Source: Solwaraspora sp. WMMA2065 (GTDB taxonomy: Bacteria > Actinomycetota > Actinomycetes > Mycobacteriales > Micromonosporaceae). Taken from it: a stretch of 64,000 bases of DNA. The notes below the pieces were generated by a model. That model saw only the letters and a program-made list of their open reading frames with translations, was not told where the DNA came from and did no database searches. The position numbers and the translations under genes were made by a program. The stretch is from the NCBI RefSeq assembly GCF_030345075.1, contig NZ_CP128361.1, positions 5,208,001 through 5,272,000 on the forward strand, read 5' to 3'. This document shows, piece by piece, positions 46,056 through 53,759 of the stretch (the stretch's first letter is position 1; every line of letters begins with the position of its first letter).

Positions 46056-47292
46056 ACCGGACCGGTGCCCGGCGGACACCACCTATCCGGTCGCCGCACC
46101 CGGCGATCCCACCGACGGTGCCCCGACCCTGCCTGCCGGGCTGACCCGGCGCGTCGACACGAAGCAGTGGCTGGTCCGAAGCCACGACCTCGCCGACGTC
46201 GTGCTGCGGGACCCGCATATCGGCATGGAGCTGGCACCGGACCGGGATTCGGTACCGCTACCCACACCCGGCGAGATTCCGTCCGTGGCCCAGTTCTTCG
46301 AGCTGTGGTACCGGCGGGGAGCGAACCATCCGGCCTTCGGCCGGCGCCTGCGTCGCGCGTACGCCCCCGCCGCGGTCGCCGACTTCGCCCCAACCTTCGT
46401 GGACCTGGCCATGGCCCGGGCCGGGGCGCTGCCGCCCGCAGGCGACCTGGTCGCAGACTTCGTCGAACCGTTCTGCCTGGACAGCACGTTCCAGCTGATG
46501 GGTTTCCCTCCTGCCCGGTGGCCGATGCTGGCCAAGGTCTACCGGATCATCATGCTGGTGATCCAGGCCCGCTCGCGCGGAGTCCTGGACCTGCCGGCCC
46601 GGCAGGCGGCGGCGTTCAGCACCGCGTTGCGCTACCTGCGGGCGGCAATGGACGAGCTGACCGCCGGCACGGCGGTGACGCCGGTGGTGGCGGCTTTCCA
46701 GGCACACGCCGAGGCGGAGGGACCGGACCCGTGGGCCGACGTGGCGGCGGTGGCGCAGCTGCTGGCAGCCGGCGTGCCCCAGGTGACGACGGGTACCGCC
46801 GTGGCCTGCCGTTGCGTGTACGGGGACGCTTCGCTGCTGGCCGCGTTGCGAGAGGGCACCGTCGACGCTGCGGACGTGGCCGAGGAGGCGATGCGGCTGT
46901 CGCCGCCCTTCCTCGGTGTCTTCGGCTGGGTGCTGGCGAACTGCGACTGTCTCGGCGTCCGGCTGCGCCCCGGTGAGGCGGTGGTCGTCGACCTGGTGGC
47001 CGTCAACCGCGATCCGGGCCGAATGACCGATCCCCTCGCTTTCTGCCCGGGCCGCAGCCGCAACCTCAACGTCACCTTCGGCAAGGGTGCCCACTACTGT
47101 CTCGGTGCCGCCAGTGCCCGGTTGCAGGTGGTGGCTGGACTGGTGGGGTTGGTGGGCAACTCACGCGTCCACCCGGACGTGTCGGGTTTCCGGCTGACCG
47201 ACGACGGGTTCGCCCAGACGGCGCGGGCGTTCCCGTACCGCGTCGCGGACCGGGTGCCGGGCGGCGGGGACGATCGTGGTGGTCGGGCCTGA
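46045..47292 (+). CDS. Atypical cytochrome P450 (paralogue 2)
   Basis: A 415-residue P450-like protein overlapping paralogue 1 by 11 bp. It has FGKGAHYCLGAASARLQV at the heme and EAMR (ExxR), but its I-helix is LLAAGVPQVTTG, lacking the normal acid-alcohol pair. Shared motifs with paralogue 1 (QFFELWYRRGANHPAFGRRLRRAY against QFFEMWYTVGEHYAVFNSELRKVF) show common origin. It ends the operon. The catalytic role is unknown. Confidence 0.85.
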   Translation: MSAEPDRCPADTTYPVAAPGDPTDGAPTLPAGLTRRVDTKQWLVRSHDLADVVLRDPHIGMELAPDRDSVPLPTPGEIPSVAQFFELWYRRGANHPAFGRRLRRAYAPAAVADFAPTFVDLAMARAGALPPAGDLVADFVEPFCLDSTFQLMGFPPARWPMLAKVYRIIMLVIQARSRGVLDLPARQAAAFSTALRYLRAAMDELTAGTAVTPVVAAFQAHAEAEGPDPWADVAAVAQLLAAGVPQVTTGTAVACRCVYGDASLLAALREGTVDAADVAEEAMRLSPPFLGVFGWVLANCDCLGVRLRPGEAVVVDLVAVNRDPGRMTDPLAFCPGRSRNLNVTFGKGAHYCLGAASARLQVVAGLVGLVGNSRVHPDVSGFRLTDDGFAQTARAFPYRVADRVPGGGDDRGGRA

Positions 47293-47320
47293 TGCCTGAG
47301 TCAGGGCGTGCGGACGTGGC

Positions 47321-48250
47321 CTAGCCCGGGCCGCCGACCGACCATGGCGCGGTCGCGACGTCGGTCGGGATCCGCTGCTGTGGAACGGGCCGCTGTGGCG
47401 TGCCCTGCGGGCCCTGGATCCCCAGCGTGCCGGGTGTCCCCAACGTGCCCTGCCAGGGCTCGATCAGGTTCGTCGTCGCCTGGTCGGCGCTCAGCATCGA
47501 GCGGTGCAGGCGCCGCAGGGCCGGCGAGGGCTCCAGCCCGCGCTTGTCGACGAGGTTGGTGCGGAGTCGCTGGTAGGCCTCCAGGGCCTCGCACCGGCGG
47601 CCTGACCGGTAGAGGGCGAGCATGAGGTGCGCTACCAGCCCTTCATGGGTTGGATGTTGCGAGGTGACCACGGACAGTTCGCCGATGAGTTCGTGGTGTC
47701 GCCCGAGACGTACGTCGGCCTCGATTCGACAGGAGAGGGCGTTGAGCCGGCCCTCGCTCAGGTTCTGCGCGTACAGCCGTAGCCGTCGGCCGGCCTGAAC
47801 GTCCGCGAGGGCCGGTCCCCGCCACCAGCTGAGTGCCTCGGCGAAGGCCCGAGCGGCGGCTGCGTGCTCCTGCCGCTCCCGCGCCCGGTAACCGATGTTG
47901 GCCAGCCGCTCGAAGTGGCCGGCGTCCACCGAGTCGCGGCGTACGCGGAGCAGGTAGCCGGCCGGGGTCGTTACGAGAACCTGCTTGGCGTCGTCGGTCT
48001 CTCCTGCGACCGCGGTAGCGTTCTGCATCAGTTTGCGAAGGCCCAGAATGTACGTTTGAATGGTGGTACGGGCATGTCTGGGCGGCGAATCGGGCCAAAG
48101 CTCGGAGATCAGAACATCCACCGGGACCACATCATTGGCATGTACCGCCAACACGGCAAGAACTGTTCGTGGTTTGATGGCTGTGGGAACGACGGGCTGG
48201 CCGTGGTGAGTCGCAGCGAGTGGGCCAAGGATTGCAATACGCACGTTCAC
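47321..48250 (-). CDS. nosP: SARP-family pathway activator (NosP-like)
   Basis: A 309-residue regulator with an OmpR-like winged helix (ILGPLAATHHGQPVV, VPVDVLISELWPDSPPRHARTTIQTYILGLRKLM) and a BTAD domain (HEGLVAHLMLALYRSGRRCEALEAYQRLRTNLVDKRGLEPSPALRRLHRSML). SARPs bind tandem repeats overlapping the -35 region of target promoters; candidate sites lie at 27625 and 31097-31127. It is convergent with the P450 operon and probably activates the cluster. The C-terminal tail is Gly/Pro/Gln-rich and repetitive. Confidence 0.88.
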   Translation of the reverse strand: MNVRIAILGPLAATHHGQPVVPTAIKPRTVLAVLAVHANDVVPVDVLISELWPDSPPRHARTTIQTYILGLRKLMQNATAVAGETDDAKQVLVTTPAGYLLRVRRDSVDAGHFERLANIGYRARERQEHAAAARAFAEALSWWRGPALADVQAGRRLRLYAQNLSEGRLNALSCRIEADVRLGRHHELIGELSVVTSQHPTHEGLVAHLMLALYRSGRRCEALEAYQRLRTNLVDKRGLEPSPALRRLHRSMLSADQATTNLIEPWQGTLGTPGTLGIQGPQGTPQRPVPQQRIPTDVATAPWSVGGPG

Positions 48251-48762
48251 TCCCCAGGTGCAACGAATGCGAACCGGTTCTCAAGCTGCGAGAATTCGTG
48301 TCGACGGTATGACTCGGGCCGGAAGGCGCAAAGCGCGCACTCTCTGGGCGAAAGGTGACCTTTCGCTGGGCAGCCAAAATTCCGCGACCAATGCGGTGCC
48401 TCATTCAAGGCAAGTGGTGTCAAGTTCCCTGTCCTCGCTTGGCTCTGCGCCTCCAAGCCGGCGGGCTCGAGGTGAGCGTTCACCCGTGTCTCCATATCGG
48501 TCGACACAAGATCGGCTTCGATGCGATTCGACGAGCACGAGACAGTCGTTCATCAATGCGCCAAGCTGAACACTCCCGTCGGCATTCTCCAGGCGCCGCC
48601 CGTCGGCAACGTTCTTCGACCATAGCACCCGGTCAGCAGGTAAGTAACCCTCTGCGGTGTCCTGACGACGCTTCGATGCAAGCTTTGCGTAGATTTGTAA
48701 GATTGCCGACAATCTATTGAGTCGAGGTTATCCGTACCGGTCCCCGGCGGCCACGCGGCTTG
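48251..48762. other. Intergenic region between SARP and second-locus P450
   Basis: About 510 bp, noticeably lower in GC than its neighbours, lies upstream of the SARP gene and downstream of the next operon on the same strand. No frame shows a recognisable domain or ribosome binding site. It probably contains the SARP promoter and the operon terminator, but I cannot place either. Confidence 0.4.
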
Positions 48763-50016
48763 TCACCGGGGTGAGCTCGTCGGCCAGTCGACCGGCAGCG
48801 CGATCGGGCCGCGCACGATGGTGCCGGCGCGCCACCGTACCCCGTCCGGGTCGGCCAGCCGCAGACCCGGCGCCGCCGCGACCAGCGCGCCGACCACCTC
48901 CTGGATCTCCATCGTCGCCAGCCAGGCCCCGAGGCAGCGGTGCGGACCGTAGCCGAAGGTGACATGCCGGGCCGTCGGGCGCCGGTCCGGGTCGAAGGTG
49001 TCCGCGTCCGGGAACACCTCGTCGTCACGGTTGGCGGAGATGGTCGAGGCGAACACCGCCTCCCCGGCCCGGACCGTCACCCCACCCAGCTCGACGTCCT
49101 CGGTCGCCACCCGGGGCAGCCCGCTGCCGCCGTTGAGCGGCACGAACCGGAGCAGCTCGTCGACCACCGCCGGCACCCGGTCCGGCTCCCGGCCCAGAAA
49201 CTCCCAGAGGTGCCGGTGGCGCAGCAGCAGGTACGCCGAACTGGCCAGCTGGCTGGCCGTGGTCTCGAACCCGGCGGCGAGCAGGGTCACGCCGAACGAC
49301 ACCAGCTCCTGCTTGGTCATCCGGTCGCCGTCGTCGGTGGCCCGGACCAGCATGCTCAGCAGGTCGTCGGTGGCGGACTCGCGGCGGTGCGCGATCAGCT
49401 CCCGCAGGTAGTCCTCCAGCGCGGCGGCGACCGACCGGAACTCGTCGGCCGGCATCGGCCCGGGCATCAACAGCGCGTGCGTCCAGGCGCGGAACCGATC
49501 ACGGTCGGCCAGCGGTACACCGAGGACGTGGCACAGCACGGTCAGCGGCACCGGCAGGGCGACCGTCGCGTACAAGTCGCCCGGCACCGGGCCGGCCAGC
49601 AACGCGTCGATCCGTTCGTCGGCGACCTGCCGGACGTACGGGCGCAGTCGCTCGATGCGCCACTGGGCGAACGCGCTGGCGGCGATGCGTCTGAGTCGGC
49701 CGTGCTCCGGCCGGTCCAGGTCGAGGATGGTGGTGGCCACCGGCGGCGACTCGGTCTGCCGGGGCACGTCCGGAGTGCAGGCGGCGGCCCGGCTGAACCT
49801 GGGGTCGGCGAGCACCGTCGTCACGTCGGCGTAGCGGGTGGCGAGCCAGGCGTCACCACCGTACGGCAGCCGGATCCGGGACACCGGGCACTCGGCGCGC
49901 AGCCGGGCCAACCTCGGGTCCAGCCCCAGCTCGTCGTACTCGCGGAACGGGTACAGCGGCGGGTCGTGCGGCTGCGGCTCGTACGGCGGCGGCTCGTGCG
50001 GCGCGGACGCGGTCAT
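48763..50016 (-). CDS. Cytochrome P450 of the second (B12-rSAM) locus
   Basis: A 417-residue P450 with a canonical LLAAGFETTASQ I-helix, DELLRFVP (ExxR), and FGYGPHRCLGAWLATMEI heme motif. The start follows a DUF5825-like gene by 13 bp, so it belongs to that operon rather than the thiopeptide one. It probably oxidises the peptide product or a small metabolite. Pro-rich N-terminal repeats (EPPPYEPQPHDPPLYP) may be disordered. Confidence 0.9.
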   Translation of the reverse strand: MTASAPHEPPPYEPQPHDPPLYPFREYDELGLDPRLARLRAECPVSRIRLPYGGDAWLATRYADVTTVLADPRFSRAAACTPDVPRQTESPPVATTILDLDRPEHGRLRRIAASAFAQWRIERLRPYVRQVADERIDALLAGPVPGDLYATVALPVPLTVLCHVLGVPLADRDRFRAWTHALLMPGPMPADEFRSVAAALEDYLRELIAHRRESATDDLLSMLVRATDDGDRMTKQELVSFGVTLLAAGFETTASQLASSAYLLLRHRHLWEFLGREPDRVPAVVDELLRFVPLNGGSGLPRVATEDVELGGVTVRAGEAVFASTISANRDDEVFPDADTFDPDRRPTARHVTFGYGPHRCLGAWLATMEIQEVVGALVAAAPGLRLADPDGVRWRAGTIVRGPIALPVDWPTSSPR

Positions 50017-50029
50017 GGCCGGGGCTGCC

Positions 50030-50578
50030 TCAGACCGCCACATGCGGCACCGGCCAGTGCCGCATCCGGTAGGGCAGGATCAGCACCGCGTCGCCGGCGG
50101 CGCAGGCCAGCCCGGCTTCGACGGCGGCGGCCGCCGCGTCGACGTCGCCCGGCGCCGGCACGCCGGACGGGTCTTCGGCCAGCCGCAGAAACGCGTCGGC
50201 ACCGTCGGTGATCACCATCCGGCTGGCCTCGACCCCGGGTCGGACGTCCTTGACCGTCACCATTCCCGGCCCGCGACGGTAGTAGCAGCTGCCGTACCGG
50301 TAGGCCAGGCCCCATTCGCCGGCATAGGCCCGGCTGGCCCGGTCGGTGCCGGCCGACGGCGCGACCAGGTGCACGTGGGTGTCCAGCGGGAACGACGGCC
50401 GCCCGCGTAAGGTCCAGCGCAGCCGTACCGCGTGGCTGGTCACCGCGCGCAGGAACCGCAACTGGGCCAGGTCCTGCTCGGGGGAGTCGCCGAAGTCCAG
50501 CGGCTCCGGCAGAGTCACCGTCCGCAGCGACCAGGCGGCCAGACCGGTACGGTCGGTGAGCAGCATCGCCGTACCCAT
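50030..50578 (-). CDS. DUF5825-like protein, partner of RiPP radical SAM methyltransferase
   Basis: A 182-residue protein starting one base after the rSAM stop. HVHLVAPSAG, YRYGSCYYRRGPGMVTVKDVR and RMVITDGADAFLRLAED match what I recall of DUF5825, a family that occurs beside B12-binding RiPP maturation radical SAM proteins. No function is established. Adjacency and length support a protein that binds the substrate peptide or helps the enzyme. Confidence 0.7.
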   Translation of the reverse strand: MGTAMLLTDRTGLAAWSLRTVTLPEPLDFGDSPEQDLAQLRFLRAVTSHAVRLRWTLRGRPSFPLDTHVHLVAPSAGTDRASRAYAGEWGLAYRYGSCYYRRGPGMVTVKDVRPGVEASRMVITDGADAFLRLAEDPSGVPAPGDVDAAAAAVEAGLACAAGDAVLILPYRMRHWPVPHVAV

Positions 50579-50579
50579 C

Positions 50580-52466
50580 TCAAGCCACCTTGACCGGTTC
50601 GACGGTGGTCGCCAGGCTGATCCAGCGGCCGTTCTCCTCGAAGACCAACCCGGCGTCGTCGAGTTCGGCCAGCCACCGCGCCAGCCGGTCGGTCTCCACC
50701 GGCAGTCCGGCGGCGGCGAGCCGTGCGGCCAGGGCCGTGACGGTACGGCCGTGCTCCAGCTCGGCGTACGCACGGCGCAGCCGGGGATCGGCGATACGGT
50801 GTTCACGCTCCGGCCAGCCGACCCGTCGGTCGGCGATCACGATCTCGTCCGCGTTTAGGTCGGTGAGCAGCTGCAGCGCGCTGGCCGGATAGCCGTCGGT
50901 CCAGCGTTTGAGCAGCTCGTTCAGCGGCTCGGCGTCCTGCTCGGACAGGCCGGCCGGCTCGGTGTCGAACAGGTAGACCAGGTCGGCCAGCTCGTTCTCG
51001 GGCAGGTCGTAGACATGCTGATAGAGCCGGGCGGCCCGGCGGGTCGGGAAGCCGAGCACCGGGTTCTCGAAGTACGGGCTGAACCGTTCGAGCAGGATCC
51101 GCGACGAGCCGGCCGGTGGCTGCAGGTGCACCAGCCGGGGAAGCTGACGCAGCACCGGGTCGTAGTCGACCCGGCGTTCGCCGGGGAACCCGTACAGCCA
51201 GTTCCACGACACGGTGAGCCCGGCGGACTCGCAGTCGCGCAGCGTCCGTACGTTGTGGACGCCAGAGACGCCCTTGTCCATCAGCTTGAGCACTGGGCTG
51301 ACCAGCGATTCGATGCCGGGCTGTACGTGGGCCACGCCGGCGGCGCGCAGCGCGTCGATCTCGGTCGGCCGCAGGTTGGACTTGACCTCGTAGTGCAGCC
51401 GCAGGTCCCAGCCGAGCGCGGTGACGCGGGGCAGGAAGTCTGCGTAGTAGTGGTTGTCGATGATGTTGTCGACCATGATCACGTCGAGGGTCTGGTGCCG
51501 GCCGACCAGCTCGGTCATCTCGGCGATCATGCGTTCGGCGGGCTTGGCCCGGAACGTCATCGCGGTGCCGTTGAGCCCGCAGAAGGTGCAGTGGTGCTTC
51601 TCGCCCCACCAGCAGCCCCGGGCGCCCTCCAGGACCAGCTTGGGTTCGATGTACTCGCCGACCGGCGAGGCGGCGAGTTGGCCGAACCAGTCGTCGAAGT
51701 CCGGGGTGGGGATGCGTGCCGGCGGCAGCAGCGCGCCCTGCGGGTTGTGCCGCGCGGTGCCGTCGGCCCGGCGCCAGGACAGCCCGGGTATCCGCGCGAG
51801 CCGGGCGTCACGCTCGTCGCCAGCGCCGAGGTTGCCGCCAGCGTCGAGGTCGCGAGCGTCGAGGGCGTCCAGCAGCATCGGGAACGCGACCTCGCCCTCG
51901 CCGCGTACCACGAAGTCGACGAACGGGAAGTTGCGGTGCAGGGCGATCCCCATCGCGCCGTCGCAGTTGCCGCCCCCGAACGCGATCCGTACGCCCGGGT
52001 CGAGCTGGCGGATCCGTCGGGCGACCGCGAGGCTCGGCACGTTCTGCATGAACGTGGTGGTGAAGCCGACCAGCGACGGACGGGTGGCGAGGATCTCGGC
52101 GGCGGCCAGCTCGACGAAGTCGGCGGCGTACTGGCGCATCGCGGTCGGGCCGGCGATGCCGGTGCCGTACTCGGCCGCGTAGCGGCGCAGCGTCTCCACG
52201 CCGAACTCGGGGTCGTCGTGCAGCACCCCGGCGAAGACCCAGTCGCCGAGGCCGTCGAAGAGGCCCACCTCGGCGACCTCGGTGTAGTCAGCTGGGCTCA
52301 GCTCGCCATCGCTGCGTTCCATCAGGAACTCGGCCCAGCGCAGGCTGCCGTGGTAGGCGGTCGGGGCGGGCCGCCCGGTGGCGACGGTCACCGCCTTGAG
52401 CAACCCGATCGGCAGTGATGGTGATTCGATGGCCTGCCAGGGCATGGCGACCAGACATACGGACAT
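50580..52466 (-). CDS. B12-binding radical SAM C-methyltransferase for RiPP maturation
   Basis: A 628-residue protein. Residues 1-200 look like a cobalamin-binding domain (FGGGNCDGAMG, FVVRGEGEVAFPMLLDAL). Cys285, Cys293 and Cys296 in GCWWGEKHHCTFCGLNG form the CX7CX2C cluster characteristic of the 'RiPP maturation radical SAM protein 1' group (TIGR03975-like). The C-terminal 140 residues resemble a winged helix that could grip a peptide. These enzymes methylate unactivated carbons of peptide side chains. It follows the small peptide gene after a strong hairpin. Confidence 0.9.
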   Translation of the reverse strand: MSVCLVAMPWQAIESPSLPIGLLKAVTVATGRPAPTAYHGSLRWAEFLMERSDGELSPADYTEVAEVGLFDGLGDWVFAGVLHDDPEFGVETLRRYAAEYGTGIAGPTAMRQYAADFVELAAAEILATRPSLVGFTTTFMQNVPSLAVARRIRQLDPGVRIAFGGGNCDGAMGIALHRNFPFVDFVVRGEGEVAFPMLLDALDARDLDAGGNLGAGDERDARLARIPGLSWRRADGTARHNPQGALLPPARIPTPDFDDWFGQLAASPVGEYIEPKLVLEGARGCWWGEKHHCTFCGLNGTAMTFRAKPAERMIAEMTELVGRHQTLDVIMVDNIIDNHYYADFLPRVTALGWDLRLHYEVKSNLRPTEIDALRAAGVAHVQPGIESLVSPVLKLMDKGVSGVHNVRTLRDCESAGLTVSWNWLYGFPGERRVDYDPVLRQLPRLVHLQPPAGSSRILLERFSPYFENPVLGFPTRRAARLYQHVYDLPENELADLVYLFDTEPAGLSEQDAEPLNELLKRWTDGYPASALQLLTDLNADEIVIADRRVGWPEREHRIADPRLRRAYAELEHGRTVTALAARLAAAGLPVETDRLARWLAELDDAGLVFEENGRWISLATTVEPVKVA

Positions 52467-52508
52467 CGGCCGGGCCTTTCAGCTGGTGAGCGCGTCATAC
52501 CGAGGTGC

Positions 52509-52538
52509 GCCGGATGGGGCGGGACCGCCCCATCCGGC
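52509..52538 (-). terminator. Hairpin between the small peptide gene and the rSAM gene
   Basis: A perfect 14-bp stem, GCCGGATGGGGCGG (52509-52522) and its reverse complement (52525-52538), with a 2-nt centre. It lies 54 bp beyond the peptide stop and 43 bp before the rSAM start. It parallels the hairpin downstream of the thiopeptide precursor and would favour high expression of the peptide. Confidence 0.8.
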
Positions 52539-52591
52539 CGATCACGTCTTCGGCCCTCCACGCGGACTTACCCGCGCCTCGCCGGCCGCGA

Positions 52592-52684
52592 TCACTTCTC
52601 GGCCTTCCGAGTCGGGACCAGGTACTTGCAGGTGCCGTGGGCCGGCGTCTTGATGGTGACCTTCTTGATGGTCAAGATGTTCAC
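52592..52684 (-). CDS. Candidate RiPP precursor, 30 (or 27) residue Lys-rich peptide
   Basis: The GTG at 52684 overlaps the upstream gene's stop (GTGA) and gives 30 residues; a TTG at 52675, 8 nt after GGAGG, gives 27 and has better spacing. The peptide has a Lys/Thr-rich N-half (IKKVTIKTPAHG), one Cys followed by KYLVPT, and a charged RKAEK end. No signal peptide. It sits between a diiron protein and a RiPP rSAM gene, followed by a hairpin, as precursors are. Predicted modification sites are the Cys, Tyr, Val, Pro or Thr, but none is proven. Alternative: a translated leader without a mature product. Confidence 0.65.
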   Translation of the reverse strand: MNILTIKKVTIKTPAHGTCKYLVPTRKAEK

Positions 52685-53445
52685 CTCCCTCCGTCCATGT
52701 CGACTCCACCGGCACTCAGGCGGGCCCGGTGCCGGCGGAGAAACCAGTGCCGCAGCCGGTCGGGCTCACGGCCGGTCAGTTCGGCGAGGGACACCGAAAT
52801 CTTGTCTAGGTAGGTCAGTCGCATGCCGATCTCATGCCACTGCGGCCCGTACTCGCGCCACAGCTCGCGCCCCTCGTCCGTGGCGGACTCGCGGGCCAGG
52901 TAGTTCAGCCCGATCGCGACGTGCTGGATCTCGTCGCGGCGTACGTGGTGGTAGAGCTGGCCGAGCGGGTCGCCGGCGAACACCTCGCGAAGTAGGATGA
53001 ACTCGTCGGCGGCGAAGCCCTCCAACATGGTGTGCACCAGCGCCCGGCCCATGTACGGCAGCTGGGTCAGCGCCGTGTCCAGCGGTTGCATCAGCTCGGG
53101 CGACTCCGGCTCCGGCTCACCGCCGCCGACCAGGCTCGCGTACTGGTAGAACGCGTCCGCGTGCCGGGCCTCGTCGGCGGTGGCCAGGGCGAGACTGAAC
53201 CGCAGCGGCGCGTCCTCGGTCTGCGCGGCCAGCGTCGCGGCGGCGACCAGCCCGGCCTGCTCGGCGTAGTAGCCGCGGGAGGACATCCGCCAGGCCAGCT
53301 CGGCCCGCTCCCAGCTGGGGTCCGCCGGCCCGTCAGCGATGATGTCCGCGGCGCGCCACGGCGTCTTGTCGCGGGTCACGCCGAAGACACGGTACGCCAA
53401 CTCGTTGCGATCAAGATCATTGGCATCGATGAGTGCCACTGGCAA
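52681..53445 (-). CDS. Ferritin-like diiron oxidoreductase
   Basis: A 254-residue helical protein with a full ferritin-like ligand set: Glu62 (YYAEQAG), Glu92 and His95 (DEARH), Glu142 or Glu148, and Glu172 and His175 (DEIQH). It resembles ribonucleotide reductase R2-like or other diiron oxygenases, which activate oxygen for hydroxylation, desaturation or N-oxygenation. It is the first gene of the operon and is coupled to the small peptide. The substrate could be the peptide or a small molecule. Confidence 0.8.
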   Translation of the reverse strand: MPVALIDANDLDRNELAYRVFGVTRDKTPWRAADIIADGPADPSWERAELAWRMSSRGYYAEQAGLVAAATLAAQTEDAPLRFSLALATADEARHADAFYQYASLVGGGEPEPESPELMQPLDTALTQLPYMGRALVHTMLEGFAADEFILLREVFAGDPLGQLYHHVRRDEIQHVAIGLNYLARESATDEGRELWREYGPQWHEIGMRLTYLDKISVSLAELTGREPDRLRHWFLRRHRARLSAGGVDMDGGR

Positions 53446-53759
53446 CTCCCCAACAGGCTTGCCGCCCAGCGTCGGCCACGGGATTCCGGCAAGCGGGAGA
53501 TTCTCGGTTCACTGATTTGGTTCAGTCGATCCGTGTCAGTCGATTGATTGCGTCGGTGAGGATGTGCGCCGGCGGTGGTGCACGATGTGATGAGCATAAA
53601 TGACCTCGCGTCGGTACGGCAAGCATTATCGTCCGGGGTGGTGGTCGGTTCGCGACCGGTGGAACGGGCAAACGGTATTTACCTTGGTCACCGTAGCTTT
53701 CGATGGTGACCGCAGCTGTGGGAAGGTGACTCGACCGACCGAGCCGAGGAGTGGTGCCC
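53446..53759. promoter_or_regulatory. Divergent promoter region of the second locus
   Basis: About 310 bp with lower GC between the diiron gene (-) and the MFS gene (+). No coding frame is convincing. GAGGAG at 53746-53751 is the ribosome binding site of the MFS gene. AT-rich stretches at 53500-53560 and 53595-53630 probably carry the two promoters, but I cannot pair elements uniquely. Confidence 0.5.

Noticed and set aside
48251-48762. Small minus-strand frames as a gene
   Set aside because: No ribosome binding site, no recognisable domain and poor codon bias.
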